Part shown: piece after piece, positions 26,381 to 36,347 of the stretch
Position numbering within the stretch: the first letter of the stretch is position 1
How the letters are laid out: every line of letters begins with the position of its first letter
Assembly (NCBI GenBank): GCA_913053845.1
Contig: CAJXGD010000004.1
Coordinates: 1-64,000, forward strand
Direction of reading: 5' to 3'
Length of the DNA: 64,000 bases
Origin: an uncultured bacterium
GTDB lineage: Bacteria > Bipolaricaulota > Bipolaricaulia > RBG-16-55-9 > DRJF01
Translations under genes and position numbers: made by a program
The notes under the pieces: generated by a model
What the model was told of the DNA's origin: nothing
Database searches by the model: none
The model's input: only the letters and a program-made list of their open reading frames with translations

Positions 26381-27172
26381 ATGGAAGAAGAATCGCGGGT
26401 CTTGCGTCCACTTTCGGTTCTCGATCTCTTCGATGAGACTTTCTCGCTCTACCGGAGTAATTTCCTGCTGATGGCCGGCGTGACCGGTCTGGTCTATATC
26501 CCACTGGAGATCTTCCGCCAGACCCAACCCCTTCATCAGCTGAAGATAGGACAAGTGACCGTCAGTTGGAGCGGTCTGCTGATCCTCACGCTCATCATGT
26601 TAGCCGCAGGACTCATCGTAGAGGCGGCGCTGACCAAGGTGATTACGGAGCGCTATCTAGGACATGAGAGCAGCATCACCGGTGCCTACGGATTCATCCT
26701 GCAACGGTTCTACCCTTTCTTGGGGACCCTGATCCTAATGGGTTTGGCCATCTTGGTGGGATTGATCACCCTGGTCGGCTGGATCATCGTCTTCTTCTGG
26801 CTCTCCTTTGTCTTGCCCGTTTTTGTCGTTGAGGATCGGACTTATGCTGACGCGATGGGGCGCAGCCGCGAGCTGGCCAAGCAGAACTGGGGCCGGATCT
26901 TCTTGGTCGGTTTGATCACCTGGTTACTGAGCACCATCGTTGGTTTGGGTATCGGGGCGTTGGTACCCTGGCTTTTGGGGACATCGCCCACGGGGATCAA
27001 GGCCGTGCTGGCCGGCACGCTCCAGGGTATCATTGAAGCTCTCGTGCTGCCGATCGGTTTGATCCCCTTTGTTCTGCTCTACTTTGATCTCCGCGTGCGC
27101 AAAGAGGGTTATGACCTGGAGCTCCTGGCCCAGGAGATGGCCGCGCGAGCGGGAGGTTTGAGCGAACAATAA
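26381..27172 (+). CDS. Polytopic membrane protein, GDPD-membrane-domain-like
   Basis: A 263-residue integral membrane protein with about six hydrophobic segments. It has a short cytoplasmic start (RPLSVLDLFDETFSLYRSNF) typical of the membrane region of glycerophosphodiester phosphodiesterase-like and DUF7544-type proteins. The catalytic phosphodiesterase domain itself is absent. The loop EDRTYADAMGRSRELAKQNWGRIF is also typical. Such proteins commonly head MoxR/DUF58 clusters. Its TAA overlaps the next ATG by one base (TAATG), so translation is coupled. Function unknown. Confidence 0.72.
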   Translation: MEEESRVLRPLSVLDLFDETFSLYRSNFLLMAGVTGLVYIPLEIFRQTQPLHQLKIGQVTVSWSGLLILTLIMLAAGLIVEAALTKVITERYLGHESSITGAYGFILQRFYPFLGTLILMGLAILVGLITLVGWIIVFFWLSFVLPVFVVEDRTYADAMGRSRELAKQNWGRIFLVGLITWLLSTIVGLGIGALVPWLLGTSPTGIKAVLAGTLQGIIEALVLPIGLIPFVLLYFDLRVRKEGYDLELLAQEMAARAGGLSEQ

Positions 27173-27726
27173 TGGCTGCCTACGATGCTCTACCGGATTG
27201 CTCCAACGCTTCGGCGCAGCCGTTCGCCTGGCGGCTGGGGTCTGGAGCCGGCGGACCCCTCGCTGAGTTGATTCGATTCCTCTTCTATCTGGCGATCGCC
27301 CTGCTGATCGCCTGGGCACTCTACACGCTCTTTCGCCGGCTGATAAGACGCCGCGCTTACGCTAAGCCTGAGCCGAGCACACCGAGCGTCTTCGCCCCGC
27401 GCCCCGCCACCGTTCCCGACCTGCTGAGCAGTGCCCAGGAACAGGCCGCTCAGGGGAACTATCGGCTGGCGCTACGCTCCCTCTACACCGCCTTGCTCGT
27501 TCATCTGGACCGCTTGGGGGCACTCGATTACCAGCCGACCCAGACCGATGAGGAGCACCTGCGCGCGCTGCAGAAACGGGGCATGCAAGCGCTCTACGCG
27601 CAGCTGCGCCCCATCGCCGAGCTGGTCGAGCGCCGCTGGTACGGCCTGGAAGCGACCACCGCCGAGGATTTTCAGCGGGCCAGCCAGATCGCTCAGCCCA
27701 TCCTGGCCCAACACGAGGCACCATGA
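27172..27726 (+). CDS. DUF4129-type membrane protein
   Basis: A 184-residue protein with one strong transmembrane segment (about 23-48, LIRFLFYLAIALLIAWALYTLF). Its cytoplasmic C-terminal domain matches the DUF4129 pattern: AQEQAAQGNYRLALRSLYTALLVHLDRLGAL, then PTQTDEEHLRAL, and VERRWYG. DUF4129 domains occur at the end of transglutaminase-like membrane proteins and as separate genes in MoxR-DUF58 loci. Here it is a stand-alone subunit of that cluster. It overlaps the next gene by 4 bp. Confidence 0.75.
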   Translation: MAAYDALPDCSNASAQPFAWRLGSGAGGPLAELIRFLFYLAIALLIAWALYTLFRRLIRRRAYAKPEPSTPSVFAPRPATVPDLLSSAQEQAAQGNYRLALRSLYTALLVHLDRLGALDYQPTQTDEEHLRALQKRGMQALYAQLRPIAELVERRWYGLEATTAEDFQRASQIAQPILAQHEAP

Positions 27727-28285
27727 GATCTGCGCAATCTCAGGCGAAAGACCTTTGGGTCATCGCCCTGCTGCTTCTCTTCACTGTGGGAATAGCCTAT
27801 TGGGCCTCGCTGCAGGGGCCGGCCTGTCTGCCGTCCAAGACGAGCCAACTCGGCCTGTGGGCCATCACCCCCTGGCCGGTCAAGCTGGCTGTCGTTCAGA
27901 TGAGCTTGGCGCTGCTGTTGGCGATATTTACTCTCTCACGGCGCTTCATCGCTCCGGTCCCCTATCAGGGCGAAGGGGTGCGCCGGCGCGGTGAGTATCT
28001 CAGCTCGATGGCTCAGCTCTTCCAGCAGGCACAGGCCTCGCAGTTGGTGCTAGAGATCCTCTCAGCCCAGTTCAAACGAGATCTGGCCGCGCTCGTTGGG
28101 CTGGCCCCCGCAGCGACACCACAAGCGCTGCGGCAGGCTATCGCCTCCCGAAGGCCGGAGTTGACTTCTCAGGTCGAAGCGATCCTTCGTCAGGCCGCGC
28201 AACTCGCCCCCCGACTGGATGAAGCGCGCCTGCTCCAGTTGGGCCGACAGATGGCCCAAACGCGTCGTGCCTGGAGCCGAATGAG

Positions 28286-28289
<4 letters not shown>
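27723..28289 (+). CDS. DUF4350-like membrane protein, short form
   Basis: 188 residues with two transmembrane segments (about 12-30 and 55-75). They enclose a small extracytoplasmic loop of only about 25 residues where DUF4350 proteins usually carry a GATase-like domain. The C-terminal cytoplasmic half (RRRGEYLSSMAQLFQQAQA ... LRQAIASRRPEL) resembles the membrane-proximal end of DUF4350 proteins that sit between DUF4129 and MoxR genes. I infer a reduced DUF4350 homologue. It overlaps both neighbours by 4 bp. Confidence 0.55.
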
Positions 28290-29229
<940 letters not shown>

Positions 29230-29233
<4 letters not shown>

Positions 29234-30576
29234 GCGCTGCACCCCGACCGCAGCCTGTGCGGCGCCTTTTCTTCTCGCTCAGGTTGGCTCTGCTCTTCGG
29301 CCTCGGAGGGATCTGGTTGACCCTAACGCCCCTGTGGGTCGGGTTCTTCTGGCTGGGCGTCTTCTACAACCTGGCGCTGGCCGCGCTCGGCGCGACCGAC
29401 GCTTGGCTGCTGCGCGCCGCCGACCGGGTGAGCGCTCGGCGGGAGTTGGAGCTGCCCCTCTCGCTGGGCCGACCCAATCGGGTGGTGCTTGCGCTGACCC
29501 CTCACGGCGGCTTCCCGCTGCAGGCTGAGCTGCGCGACGAGTTCCCCCACGCCTTCAAGAGCGATGCCCGGCGGATGATTGCCAGCCTGAGCTCGGGTCA
29601 GACGACCGAGTGCATCTACCATTTGACCCCGTTGCAGCGGGGCAGCTATCGCTTCGGCGCGCTGGTGGTGCGCTTCACCGGCCGGCTGCGCCTCCTGGTG
29701 CTCCAACGGCGCTTCCCGCTGGAGACCCAGGTGAAGGTCTACCCCAATATTCTGGAGACCAAAAAGCACCGGCTGCTGGCTCAGCGTCACCAGTTAACTC
29801 AGATGGGCCTACGGCCGGTGCGGCGGCGCGGGACCGGCCTGGAGTTCGAGTCGCTGCGCCACTACGTCCCGGGTGATCCACCCAGCAAGCTGGACTGGAA
29901 GGCCTCCGCCCGCTGCCGCACGCTGATCAGCCGCCAATACCAACTGGAGCGCAACCAACGGTTGCTGATCCTGCTCGACAGCGGGCGCACCATGGCCAGC
30001 CGGGGGATGGGGCTCTCCAAGCTGGATTACGCCGTGAACGCGGCGATGCTGCTGGCCTATGTGGCGACGCAGCAGGAGGATCGGGTGGGGCTGATGACTT
30101 TTGCCGATGATGTCTTGAGCTATCTCGCGCCGGGTAAGGGGAGCGGCCAGCTAAAAGAGGTGATGGAGCTGCTCTACCGGCTGCAGCCTCGGCCGATCGA
30201 GTCGGACTACCGGCGCGCCTTCCTCACCGTGGCACAGCGGCTGCGCCAGCGCTCGCTGCTGGTCCTCTTCACCGACCTGATCGATCCCGACTCCTCCAAG
30301 CGGATCATCAGCCAGATCACGCCGCTGCTGCGCAATCATTTGCTGCTCTGCGTGGCGCTCTCCGACTACGAGTGGGGAGACCTGATCCGGGCCGTCCCCC
30401 AGGAGAGCGGCGATCTCTATCGTCAGGCGGTGGCCATCTCCATCCTGGAGGACCGCAAGAAGGCCCTGGCCATGCTGGCAGCGCGCGGCGTGCTCACCCT
30501 GGATGCCGCACCGGCTGATCTCTCGGTGGCTACGATCAATCGCTATCTGAAAGTCAAGCGCGCGGCGCTGCTTTAG
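29230..30576 (+). CDS. DUF58 protein with VWA-like domain
   Basis: 448 residues. Two N-terminal transmembrane segments (about 17-55) are followed by a beta-rich extracytoplasmic region (about 65-165). The DUF58 signature LEFESLRHYVPGDPPSKLDWKASAR lies near residues 198-222. A VWA-like fold follows with MIDAS variant LDSGRTM near 253 and DRVGLMTFAD near 285. DUF58 proteins partner with MoxR ATPases; substrates are mostly unknown. Its stop codon overlaps the convergent SpoIIM-like gene's stop by 3 bp. Confidence 0.9.
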
Positions 30577-31526
30577 GCTTGCTTCAGCGGCATGACGAAG
30601 AGGTAGAGCACCAGCGAGGAGCCGGCCCCGGCGGCGAAGAGCAGCTTGATCGGGGCAGGGGTCAGCGTCGGCGAGAAGAAGGCTTCAATCGTTCCGGCGA
30701 CGATCAACATGGCGACCACACCTCCCAGCAGCACTGCCGCCCGGCGCGCAGCCAGCTTGAGGGCGGTCTTGCGCGTATAGTCACCGGGGTTGATCAAGGT
30801 GTAACCCAACAGGAGTCCGGCCCCACCGGCGATGAAGATGGCTGGCAGCTCGATCACCCCATGCGGCGCGACGAAGCTCCAAAAGCTGAGGCTCACGCCT
30901 GCCCTGGCGACGGCGGCGGCGACCGCGCCGAGCATCAGCCCGTTGAAGATGAGCACATAGATCGTCCCCAGTCCCAGGAGGATCCCCCCGGCGAAGGCAA
31001 AGAAGGCTACACCGATGTTATTGGTCATGATGCCGGCCGAGGCACTGGGGCGCATGGAGAAGGGCAGCCAGTCCTGCGGCGTCTGGCTGCGGGCGACGAT
31101 CCTCCCGATCGCCTGTTCAAATCCGGAAGGCAGGATAGCGCCGACCAGATGAGGATTGAACCAGATCAACAAGAAGGCCAAGGCGCCGGTCACGAGAGAG
31201 AGGGCCGTCGCCCCGGCGATGAAGGGCCAGAGCGCCCGCACCGCCTGGGGAAAGTCGCACAGGAAGAAGCGAGGAATAGCCGTAAAGCCATGCTTCTCCG
31301 CCTGATAAATGTGGCCATAGGCGCGACCGACCAGCCGGTTGAGATCGGTGTTAGCCCGGGGATCTAGCCCATGGGCGCGCGCATAGGACAGTTCCGAGCT
31401 CGCGCGCCGGTAGAGCCGGCCCAGCTCCAGGAGCTCTTCGGCGCTGAGGACGCGCAGTCCCCGGCGGTCGATCCGATCCAGGATACCGGCCAGTTTACGC
31501 CATTGGCCTGCTTGGCTGGTTTTCAT
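30573..31526 (-). CDS. SpoIIM/DUF95-family membrane protein
   Basis: 317 residues. An N-terminal helical cytoplasmic region (about 1-95; LLELGRLYRRASSELSYARAHGLDP) precedes five or so transmembrane segments with the family motif FVAPHGVIELPAIFIAGGAGLLLGYTLI. SpoIIM proteins help DMP peptidoglycan remodelling in sporulators, but this branch occurs in non-sporulators beside RDD and MoxR/DUF58 genes and is of unknown role. It is encoded opposite to the MoxR operon and divergent from the RDD gene, with which it shares a promoter region. Confidence 0.88.
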   Translation of the reverse strand: MKTSQAGQWRKLAGILDRIDRRGLRVLSAEELLELGRLYRRASSELSYARAHGLDPRANTDLNRLVGRAYGHIYQAEKHGFTAIPRFFLCDFPQAVRALWPFIAGATALSLVTGALAFLLIWFNPHLVGAILPSGFEQAIGRIVARSQTPQDWLPFSMRPSASAGIMTNNIGVAFFAFAGGILLGLGTIYVLIFNGLMLGAVAAAVARAGVSLSFWSFVAPHGVIELPAIFIAGGAGLLLGYTLINPGDYTRKTALKLAARRAAVLLGGVVAMLIVAGTIEAFFSPTLTPAPIKLLFAAGAGSSLVLYLFVMPLKQA

Positions 31527-31529
31527 GGC

Positions 31530-31558
31530 TTGCTCCAGTAGATCGCTTGAATTATAAC
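31530..31558. promoter_or_regulatory. Divergent promoter region, SpoIIM-like and RDD genes
   Basis: Plus strand: TTGCTC-N17-TATAAC, leading to the RDD gene. The same bases ATTATA (31551-31556) read TATAAT on the minus strand toward the SpoIIM-like gene, so the two -10 boxes overlap. Confidence 0.4.
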
Positions 31559-31592
31559 TGAAATGAGCCGGTGACCCAAAGAGAGGAGCTTT

Positions 31593-32396
31593 ATGACGGA
31601 ATCGATTCGCATCCTGACGCCGGAGCAGGTGGAACTCGACTACGAAGTGGCGGGGATCGGCTCGCGCTTTGTGGCCGGTCTGCTGGACGGTCTGATCCAG
31701 GCAGGCCTGCTCTTGGCCGGCTATCTCGTGGCGCTGCTCTTCGGGATACGCACCCTCTTCTCCGGCGGCTCGCTGACGTTCACGCTGGGATCTTCGGTAG
31801 CCATGGCGCTGTTGATCCTTTATGTCTTCGTGGTCTTCTGGGGTTATTTCCTTTATTTTGAGACGCGCTGGAGCGGGCAGACGCCGGGCAAGCGCGCGGT
31901 GGGCCTGCGGGTCATCCGTGACGGCGGGCAGCCGATTGACCTACAGGCGGCCTTCATCCGCAACGTGGTGCGCTTGGTGGACCTGCTGCCGGGCTTCTAT
32001 GGGATCGGCTTCATCACCATGTTCATCAGCCCACACTGGAAGCGACTGGGCGATCATGCGGCCGGCACGATCGTCATCAAGGAGCGCAAGCGCCCACTCG
32101 CGGCGTTTAGTCCACCGGAGGCGACCGGCAAGCCCTGGGCGGTGAGCGATTTCACCCTGCTAGATGACCGGATGCTCGGTCAGGTTGCCAGGCTGAAGCG
32201 CGAAGACTATCAAGCTATCCAGCGCTTCTTCGCCCGGCGCTCCCAACTGGATCACTGGACTGCGAGTCGTCTGGCACAAGAGCTGGCCACACCGCTGGCG
32301 GCCAGATTGGGCATAGGATCAGTTGAGGACGAGCGGAGCTCCGAGCAGTTGCTAAGTGAAGTCGCGCGGGCTTATGAGCGCCTGCACGGGAGCTAG
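31593..32396 (+). CDS. RDD family membrane protein
   Basis: 267 residues. An N-terminal Ile/Leu-rich strand (TPEQVELDYEVAGIGSRFVAGLLDGLIQ) contains the R-x-x-D signature. Four transmembrane segments follow within residues 25-160, with the second family motif GQTPGKRAVGLRVIRDGGQPIDLQAAFIRNVVRLVDLLP. The cytoplasmic C-terminal tail is about 100 residues and helical. RDD proteins are thought to be transporters (one is a Na+/Li+-H+ antiporter), but the function here is unknown. RBS GAGAGGAG precedes ATG 31593. The stop overlaps the convergent ABC ATPase stop at CTAG. Confidence 0.9.
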   Translation: MTESIRILTPEQVELDYEVAGIGSRFVAGLLDGLIQAGLLLAGYLVALLFGIRTLFSGGSLTFTLGSSVAMALLILYVFVVFWGYFLYFETRWSGQTPGKRAVGLRVIRDGGQPIDLQAAFIRNVVRLVDLLPGFYGIGFITMFISPHWKRLGDHAAGTIVIKERKRPLAAFSPPEATGKPWAVSDFTLLDDRMLGQVARLKREDYQAIQRFFARRSQLDHWTASRLAQELATPLAARLGIGSVEDERSSEQLLSEVARAYERLHGS

Positions 32397-33070
32397 CCGA
32401 TCACCCCATCGTGCAGCTCGATCACCCGCTCGACCTGGTTCAGGAGCCGCGGGTCATGCGAGGCAAACAGGAAAGTCACCCCGCGCTCGTGATTTAAGCG
32501 GCGCAACAGGTCCATCAGCTTTTGCCCGCTCTCCGAGTCCAGATTGGCGGTGGGCTCATCGGCCAGCACCAGCGCTGGCCGGGCGGCCACCGCCCGAGCC
32601 ACCGCCACCCGCTGCTGCTCACCGCCGGAGAGCTTGTTCGGAAAACGATCGGCATACTCGGCGATCTCCAGAATGCTCAAGAGCTCTAGCGCTCTGTCTC
32701 GGCGCTGCCCCTCAGGAACGCCTTGCAGCTCCATCACGAACTCGGTGTTCTCCAAGGCCGTCAGCACCGGGATCAAGTTATAGGCCTGAAAGACAAAGCC
32801 AATGCGCCGCAGGCGCAGCCGGGCCAGTTGATCGGGCGTCAGGCCCCCCAGAGCTTGCTGCTCGATCCAGACTTGGCCGGAGGTCGGCCGGAGCAGGCCG
32901 CCGATCAGGTGCAGCAGCGTGGACTTGCCCGATCCCGAAGGTCCGGCCAGCGCGGCGAACTCCCCGGCGCGGATTTTCAAATTCACACCGCGCACGGCAG
33001 GGGTCTCGATGCCATCGGCGACGTAGCTCTTGCTCAAGCGCTCGGTGCGTACTACCAACTCGTTGGTCAT
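32393..33070 (-). CDS. ABC transporter ATPase, LolD/MacB type
   Basis: A 225-residue ATPase for mechanotransmission-type ABC systems. Walker [10 protein letters not shown] lies at residues 43-51, Q-loop [17 protein letters not shown] near 88, signature [14 protein letters not shown] near 137, Walker [13 protein letters not shown] and H-loop [12 protein letters not shown] 33070 gives the canonical N-terminus; longer frames run into the palindrome at 33109. It energises the two FtsX-like permeases encoded just upstream in the same operon, moving a lipoprotein or lipid rather than importing. Confidence 0.92.
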   Translation of the reverse strand: MTNELVVRTERLSKSYVADGIETPAVRGVNLKIRAGEFAALAGPSGSGKSTLLHLIGGLLRPTSGQVWIEQQALGGLTPDQLARLRLRRIGFVFQAYNLIPVLTALENTEFVMELQGVPEGQRRDRALELLSILEIAEYADRFPNKLSGGEQQRVAVARAVAARPALVLADEPTANLDSESGQKLMDLLRRLNHERGVTFLFASHDPRLLNQVERVIELHDGVIG

Positions 33071-33108
33071 CTTATATCTATTTTCTCCATTGACATTGTT
33101 TTTCCTTT

Positions 33109-33136
33109 GTAGGGGCGCATGGCCATACGCCCCTAC
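33109..33136. repeat. 28-bp palindrome of the GTAGGGGCG family
   Basis: GTAGGGGCG (33109-33117) and CGCCCCTAC (33128-33136) flank a 10-bp centre CATGGCCATA. Only one base pair breaks the symmetry. It sits between a permease stop (33142) and the ATPase start (33070), so within an operon. Confidence 0.8.
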
Positions 33137-33141
33137 AGTTT

Positions 33142-34383
33142 TCATCCGGCAAAATGCATCGCCTCCACCGGTTCCAATCTCGCCGCCCGCCAACCCGGAT
33201 AGGCCGCGGCTGTCAGCGCCAGCACGAACATCAGCCCTGCCGACAGAGCAGCCTCGGCCGGCGAGATGCTCAGATAGAAGATATTATTCAGCCCAATAGA
33301 AACGAATTCGGCGTAGAAGCCCGGCAAGCGGAAACCCAGGCTGCCCCAGCCCACCAGCGCCAGTCCCAGCGCCGAGCCTAGCAGCGCTCCCAGGCCGGCC
33401 AGCAGCACCGCTTCGACCTCGATCCAGCCCAGCACCCGGCGGCGCGAGCTGCCCAAGGCCAAGACCACCCCCAGCTCGCGCGTGCGCTCCAGCACCGATA
33501 GATAGAGCGTATTTAGCACCACCAGGCCACCCAGCAAGAAGAAGATCAGGCTAAAAGCCAGATAGAGCGGCTGGATTATCTTGAATAGCCCCACAGTTGC
33601 CGGGGCCAGCTCCGCCCAGGTCTCGACCAGATAATCGGGGCCCAGTTTCGCTTGCAGGCTCCGAGCTTCCCGCTCGATCCGTGATTGGTCCCAAGGCCCC
33701 GAGATATCTTTTAATAAGACGACCACCGAGCTGGCCGCCTGGGGATTATGGACCAAGCTGCGCGCGTCGGCCAGCGGCAGCTCTATAATAGAGCGGGAGA
33801 GCTGCGGCGAGGGCGGCGCGAGGCTTCCCACCACTTTGGGGATCAGCACACCGGTACCAGTACGCAGGCTGGCGCTGAGCAGGATGACCGACTGGCCCAC
33901 TTTAAGATGCAGCGCCTTCAGCAAGTTACTGCCTGCCAGGGCGACTTTGCGATCACCGGCCTTCAGCGGGCGGCCCGTCCGCACCCATTTATCCAGCGCG
34001 CTGAGCTGACCGGCCTTGCCCGGCCGGACCCCGCGCAGCAGCACGCCGCGCGAGCGGTCACCGTGGGCGGCCAGCGCCGGCAGGTCCAGGCGCACGGCGA
34101 ATCTCTCTATTGCCGGATCCTGAGCGATGATCTGCAAAACGGGCGTCACATTTTGAATCAGGGGCAGGCCGGTCTGCAACTGGCGATAGTCGGCCCGGTG
34201 AACCTGCAAGTGTCCCGTCTCCAACTGGGTGGTGCTCTCGAAGAGATTGCGCTGGACGGCATTAGAGAATCCCCACATCAAGTCCAAGATCAGCACCGGC
34301 AGGAGCACCGCCAAGAGCGTCAGGACAGAGCGACGCCGGTTGCGGCTCAGGTTGCGCCAGGCCAGCCTCAGGGAGAACCGCAT
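33142..34383 (-). CDS. FtsX-like ABC permease (LolC/E or MacB type)
   Basis: 413 residues with the four-transmembrane FtsX/MacB layout: an anchor at about 18-40, a periplasmic core (about 45-270), then three membrane segments. The last cytoplasmic motif, WRAARLEPVEAMHF, couples to the ATPase. The start region MRFSLRLAWRNLSRNRRRSVLTLLAV is diagnostic. It overlaps the LolA-like gene by 16 bp. With the second permease (35140) it would form a LolCE-style heterodimer. Confidence 0.92.
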   Translation of the reverse strand: MRFSLRLAWRNLSRNRRRSVLTLLAVLLPVLILDLMWGFSNAVQRNLFESTTQLETGHLQVHRADYRQLQTGLPLIQNVTPVLQIIAQDPAIERFAVRLDLPALAAHGDRSRGVLLRGVRPGKAGQLSALDKWVRTGRPLKAGDRKVALAGSNLLKALHLKVGQSVILLSASLRTGTGVLIPKVVGSLAPPSPQLSRSIIELPLADARSLVHNPQAASSVVVLLKDISGPWDQSRIEREARSLQAKLGPDYLVETWAELAPATVGLFKIIQPLYLAFSLIFFLLGGLVVLNTLYLSVLERTRELGVVLALGSSRRRVLGWIEVEAVLLAGLGALLGSALGLALVGWGSLGFRLPGFYAEFVSIGLNNIFYLSISPAEAALSAGLMFVLALTAAAYPGWRAARLEPVEAMHFAG

Positions 34384-35147
34384 TGGGAGTCGTCCGCCAA
34401 GCAGGCCAAGCTGAAGCGCTCCGGCGGGATCGCTATATCCAGCTCGAAGGAGGGGTCCACCGTGCTCTCGGAATAGTTGCCCTGATGCAACAGGTCGTTG
34501 GAGATGGTCTTGGTGGGGATAACCCGCCCGCCGCGCACGACGAAATCTGAGAAGCTGGTCTCGCGGATCAGGCTGTTGCGCTGATCGTAGGTGTCCATCA
34601 GCAGCACGGCGCAGTTGCTATCCAGCAGGTCCAGCTCCAGTCGCCCGTAGACCACTGGCGCCTCCGGCTTGGGCGTGAGCACCAGATGGTCAATCAGTCG
34701 GCCTGATTTATCCTTGCGGCTGCCGGCCAGCTTGACCGTGTACTGCTCGCTCAGCGTGCCGCGATAGAGGTCTTCTAGATTGAGGTCGGAGCCCAGGAAG
34801 GCCTGGCTCAGCGAGGCGCTGGGCAGGGGAACGGCCTGACCGGCCGCCGGGCTATAATACCAGAGTTGGTCACCCTTGAGCAGGTAGCCGCTGCCTGCCT
34901 CAGCAGCGGGCGCGAGCAGCCGAATCATCACCTGTTTGTTCTCCTGAGCGCTCCAGACTTCCATCCGAAACTCTTTGGAGAAGTCGGCGCGAAATACCTT
35001 CAGATCTTCGCTGCCGTGGTAGGAGCTTGTCACCCAATTATGGCGGGCGCAGGCCAAGAGATCTGCCCCGCTGCGGGGCTCCCCGGCTGAGGCAGCCCAG
35101 GGGAGCATTAACAGCAGCAGCAATGTGAGCGCATAAAATCTAGACAT
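34368..35147 (-). CDS. LolA-like outer-membrane lipoprotein-sorting protein
   Basis: A 259-residue exported protein with a signal peptide (residues 1 to about 22, ASA-GE). The LolA/LolB-fold half-barrel family is recognised from VFRADFSKEFRMEVWSAQENK, LLKGDQLWYYSPAAGQAVPLP and the C-terminal FELDIAIPPERF. Such proteins carry lipids or lipoproteins across the periplasm and are commonly encoded between FtsX-type permeases. Here it sits exactly between two of them with overlaps at both ends. The cargo is unknown. Confidence 0.82.
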   Translation of the reverse strand: MSRFYALTLLLLLMLPWAASAGEPRSGADLLACARHNWVTSSYHGSEDLKVFRADFSKEFRMEVWSAQENKQVMIRLLAPAAEAGSGYLLKGDQLWYYSPAAGQAVPLPSASLSQAFLGSDLNLEDLYRGTLSEQYTVKLAGSRKDKSGRLIDHLVLTPKPEAPVVYGRLELDLLDSNCAVLLMDTYDQRNSLIRETSFSDFVVRGGRVIPTKTISNDLLHQGNYSESTVDPSFELDIAIPPERFSLACLADDSQCGSP

Positions 35148-36345
35148 AGCGCATCGCCTCCGTAGGTTCGAGTTGGGCCGCGCGCCGGGCGGGCAGGCGG
35201 GCAGCGAGCAGGGCGGTCAGCACCACGGCGATAAAGGCATAGATACCGTGCCAGACTGAGACCATGCTGTAGAGTACATGGGGCATGCCCAGGTCGGGAA
35301 AGGCCTGGGAGTAGGCGCTCAGATCGAAGCCTACCCGCGCCAGATAGGCGTTGAGGCCATAGCCCAGCAGCGCTCCCAGCAAGAAACCCAGTCCGGAGGT
35401 GAAGAGCGCCTCCAGGCCGATCAGCCGCTTCAGTTGACCGGGACGCAGTCCCAGGGCCAGCATGATCCCCAGCTCGCGGGTGCGCTCCAGCACGGTGGCG
35501 GTGATGGTGTTGGCCACGCCGAAGCTGGCCAGGAGCGCCAGCAGGAACATGGTGGGCCAGCCCTCGAAGCGACTGGCCTTGGATACGGCGCTGAGCAGCG
35601 GATTGAGCTCCATGAAGGTCGAGACTTTTATCCCTGGCCCCAGTAGCGCCTGCAGCCGAGCTTGCAGTCTGGCAGGATGCTGAACGGCCAGGGCCAGCTC
35701 TGAAGCTCCCTGGACTTCGGTGAGTGCCCTGGCATCTTGCAGATGAATGAATACTGTGTAGCGATCCAACCGCGGCAGGCCGGTGGAGAGCAGGCCCACC
35801 AAGCGCAGCCCCAAAGAATGTGGTCTGGTCAGCCCTTGGACCTGGAGCACTGCCCGCTCGCCCAGGCGCAGGTTGAGCTGCTGAGCCAGCGGGCGGCCCA
35901 TGACGATCTGGCCGGGCCGGGTGAGAAACCGGCCGGCTATTAGGCTTTTTGACAGAATAGTCGTCCGGCTTTCCAGCTCCGGATCAAAGCCGCGAATCTC
36001 TACCCCGGTGCTGCCATAAGCGCTCTGGATCAGGCCCTCGGCCAGCAAGCGAGGAGAGAAAGCTTGAATTCCAGAGATCTTTTTTAATCGGGCTTGCAAC
36101 GCCGCCAACTGGTCAGCGGGAAAAGTCAGTTTGAGATCGGGATCAGCCAGATAGCCGACCCGGTGGAGTTGCAGACCACCGGTATCCAGAGAGACCTGAG
36201 CCCGGACCATGGAGCTCACAAAACCGTCTTCCATCCCCCAGAGCACGATGATCGCCCAAGTGCCCAAAGCCACAATGGCCACCATCAGGGCCGTGCGGCG
36301 ACGGCTGCGTCGCAAGTTACGCCAAGCTAAGCGGGCCAATAGCAT
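35140..36345 (-). CDS. FtsX-like ABC permease (LolC/E or MacB type)
   Basis: 401 residues: N-terminal anchor (LARLAWRNLRRSRRRTALMVAIVALGTWAIIVLWG), periplasmic core about 45-255, then three transmembrane helices and the coupling motif RRAAQLEPTEAMRYV. It is paralogous to the permease at 33142, and ATLERTRELGIMLALG-type motifs occur in both (ERTRELGIMLALG here, ERTRELGVVLALG there). It overlaps the LolA-like gene by 8 bp and starts 2 bp before the threonine synthase stop, so the exporter is part of a longer operon. Confidence 0.92.
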   Translation of the reverse strand: MLLARLAWRNLRRSRRRTALMVAIVALGTWAIIVLWGMEDGFVSSMVRAQVSLDTGGLQLHRVGYLADPDLKLTFPADQLAALQARLKKISGIQAFSPRLLAEGLIQSAYGSTGVEIRGFDPELESRTTILSKSLIAGRFLTRPGQIVMGRPLAQQLNLRLGERAVLQVQGLTRPHSLGLRLVGLLSTGLPRLDRYTVFIHLQDARALTEVQGASELALAVQHPARLQARLQALLGPGIKVSTFMELNPLLSAVSKASRFEGWPTMFLLALLASFGVANTITATVLERTRELGIMLALGLRPGQLKRLIGLEALFTSGLGFLLGALLGYGLNAYLARVGFDLSAYSQAFPDLGMPHVLYSMVSVWHGIYAFIAVVLTALLAARLPARRAAQLEPTEAMRYV

Positions 36346-36347
36346 GA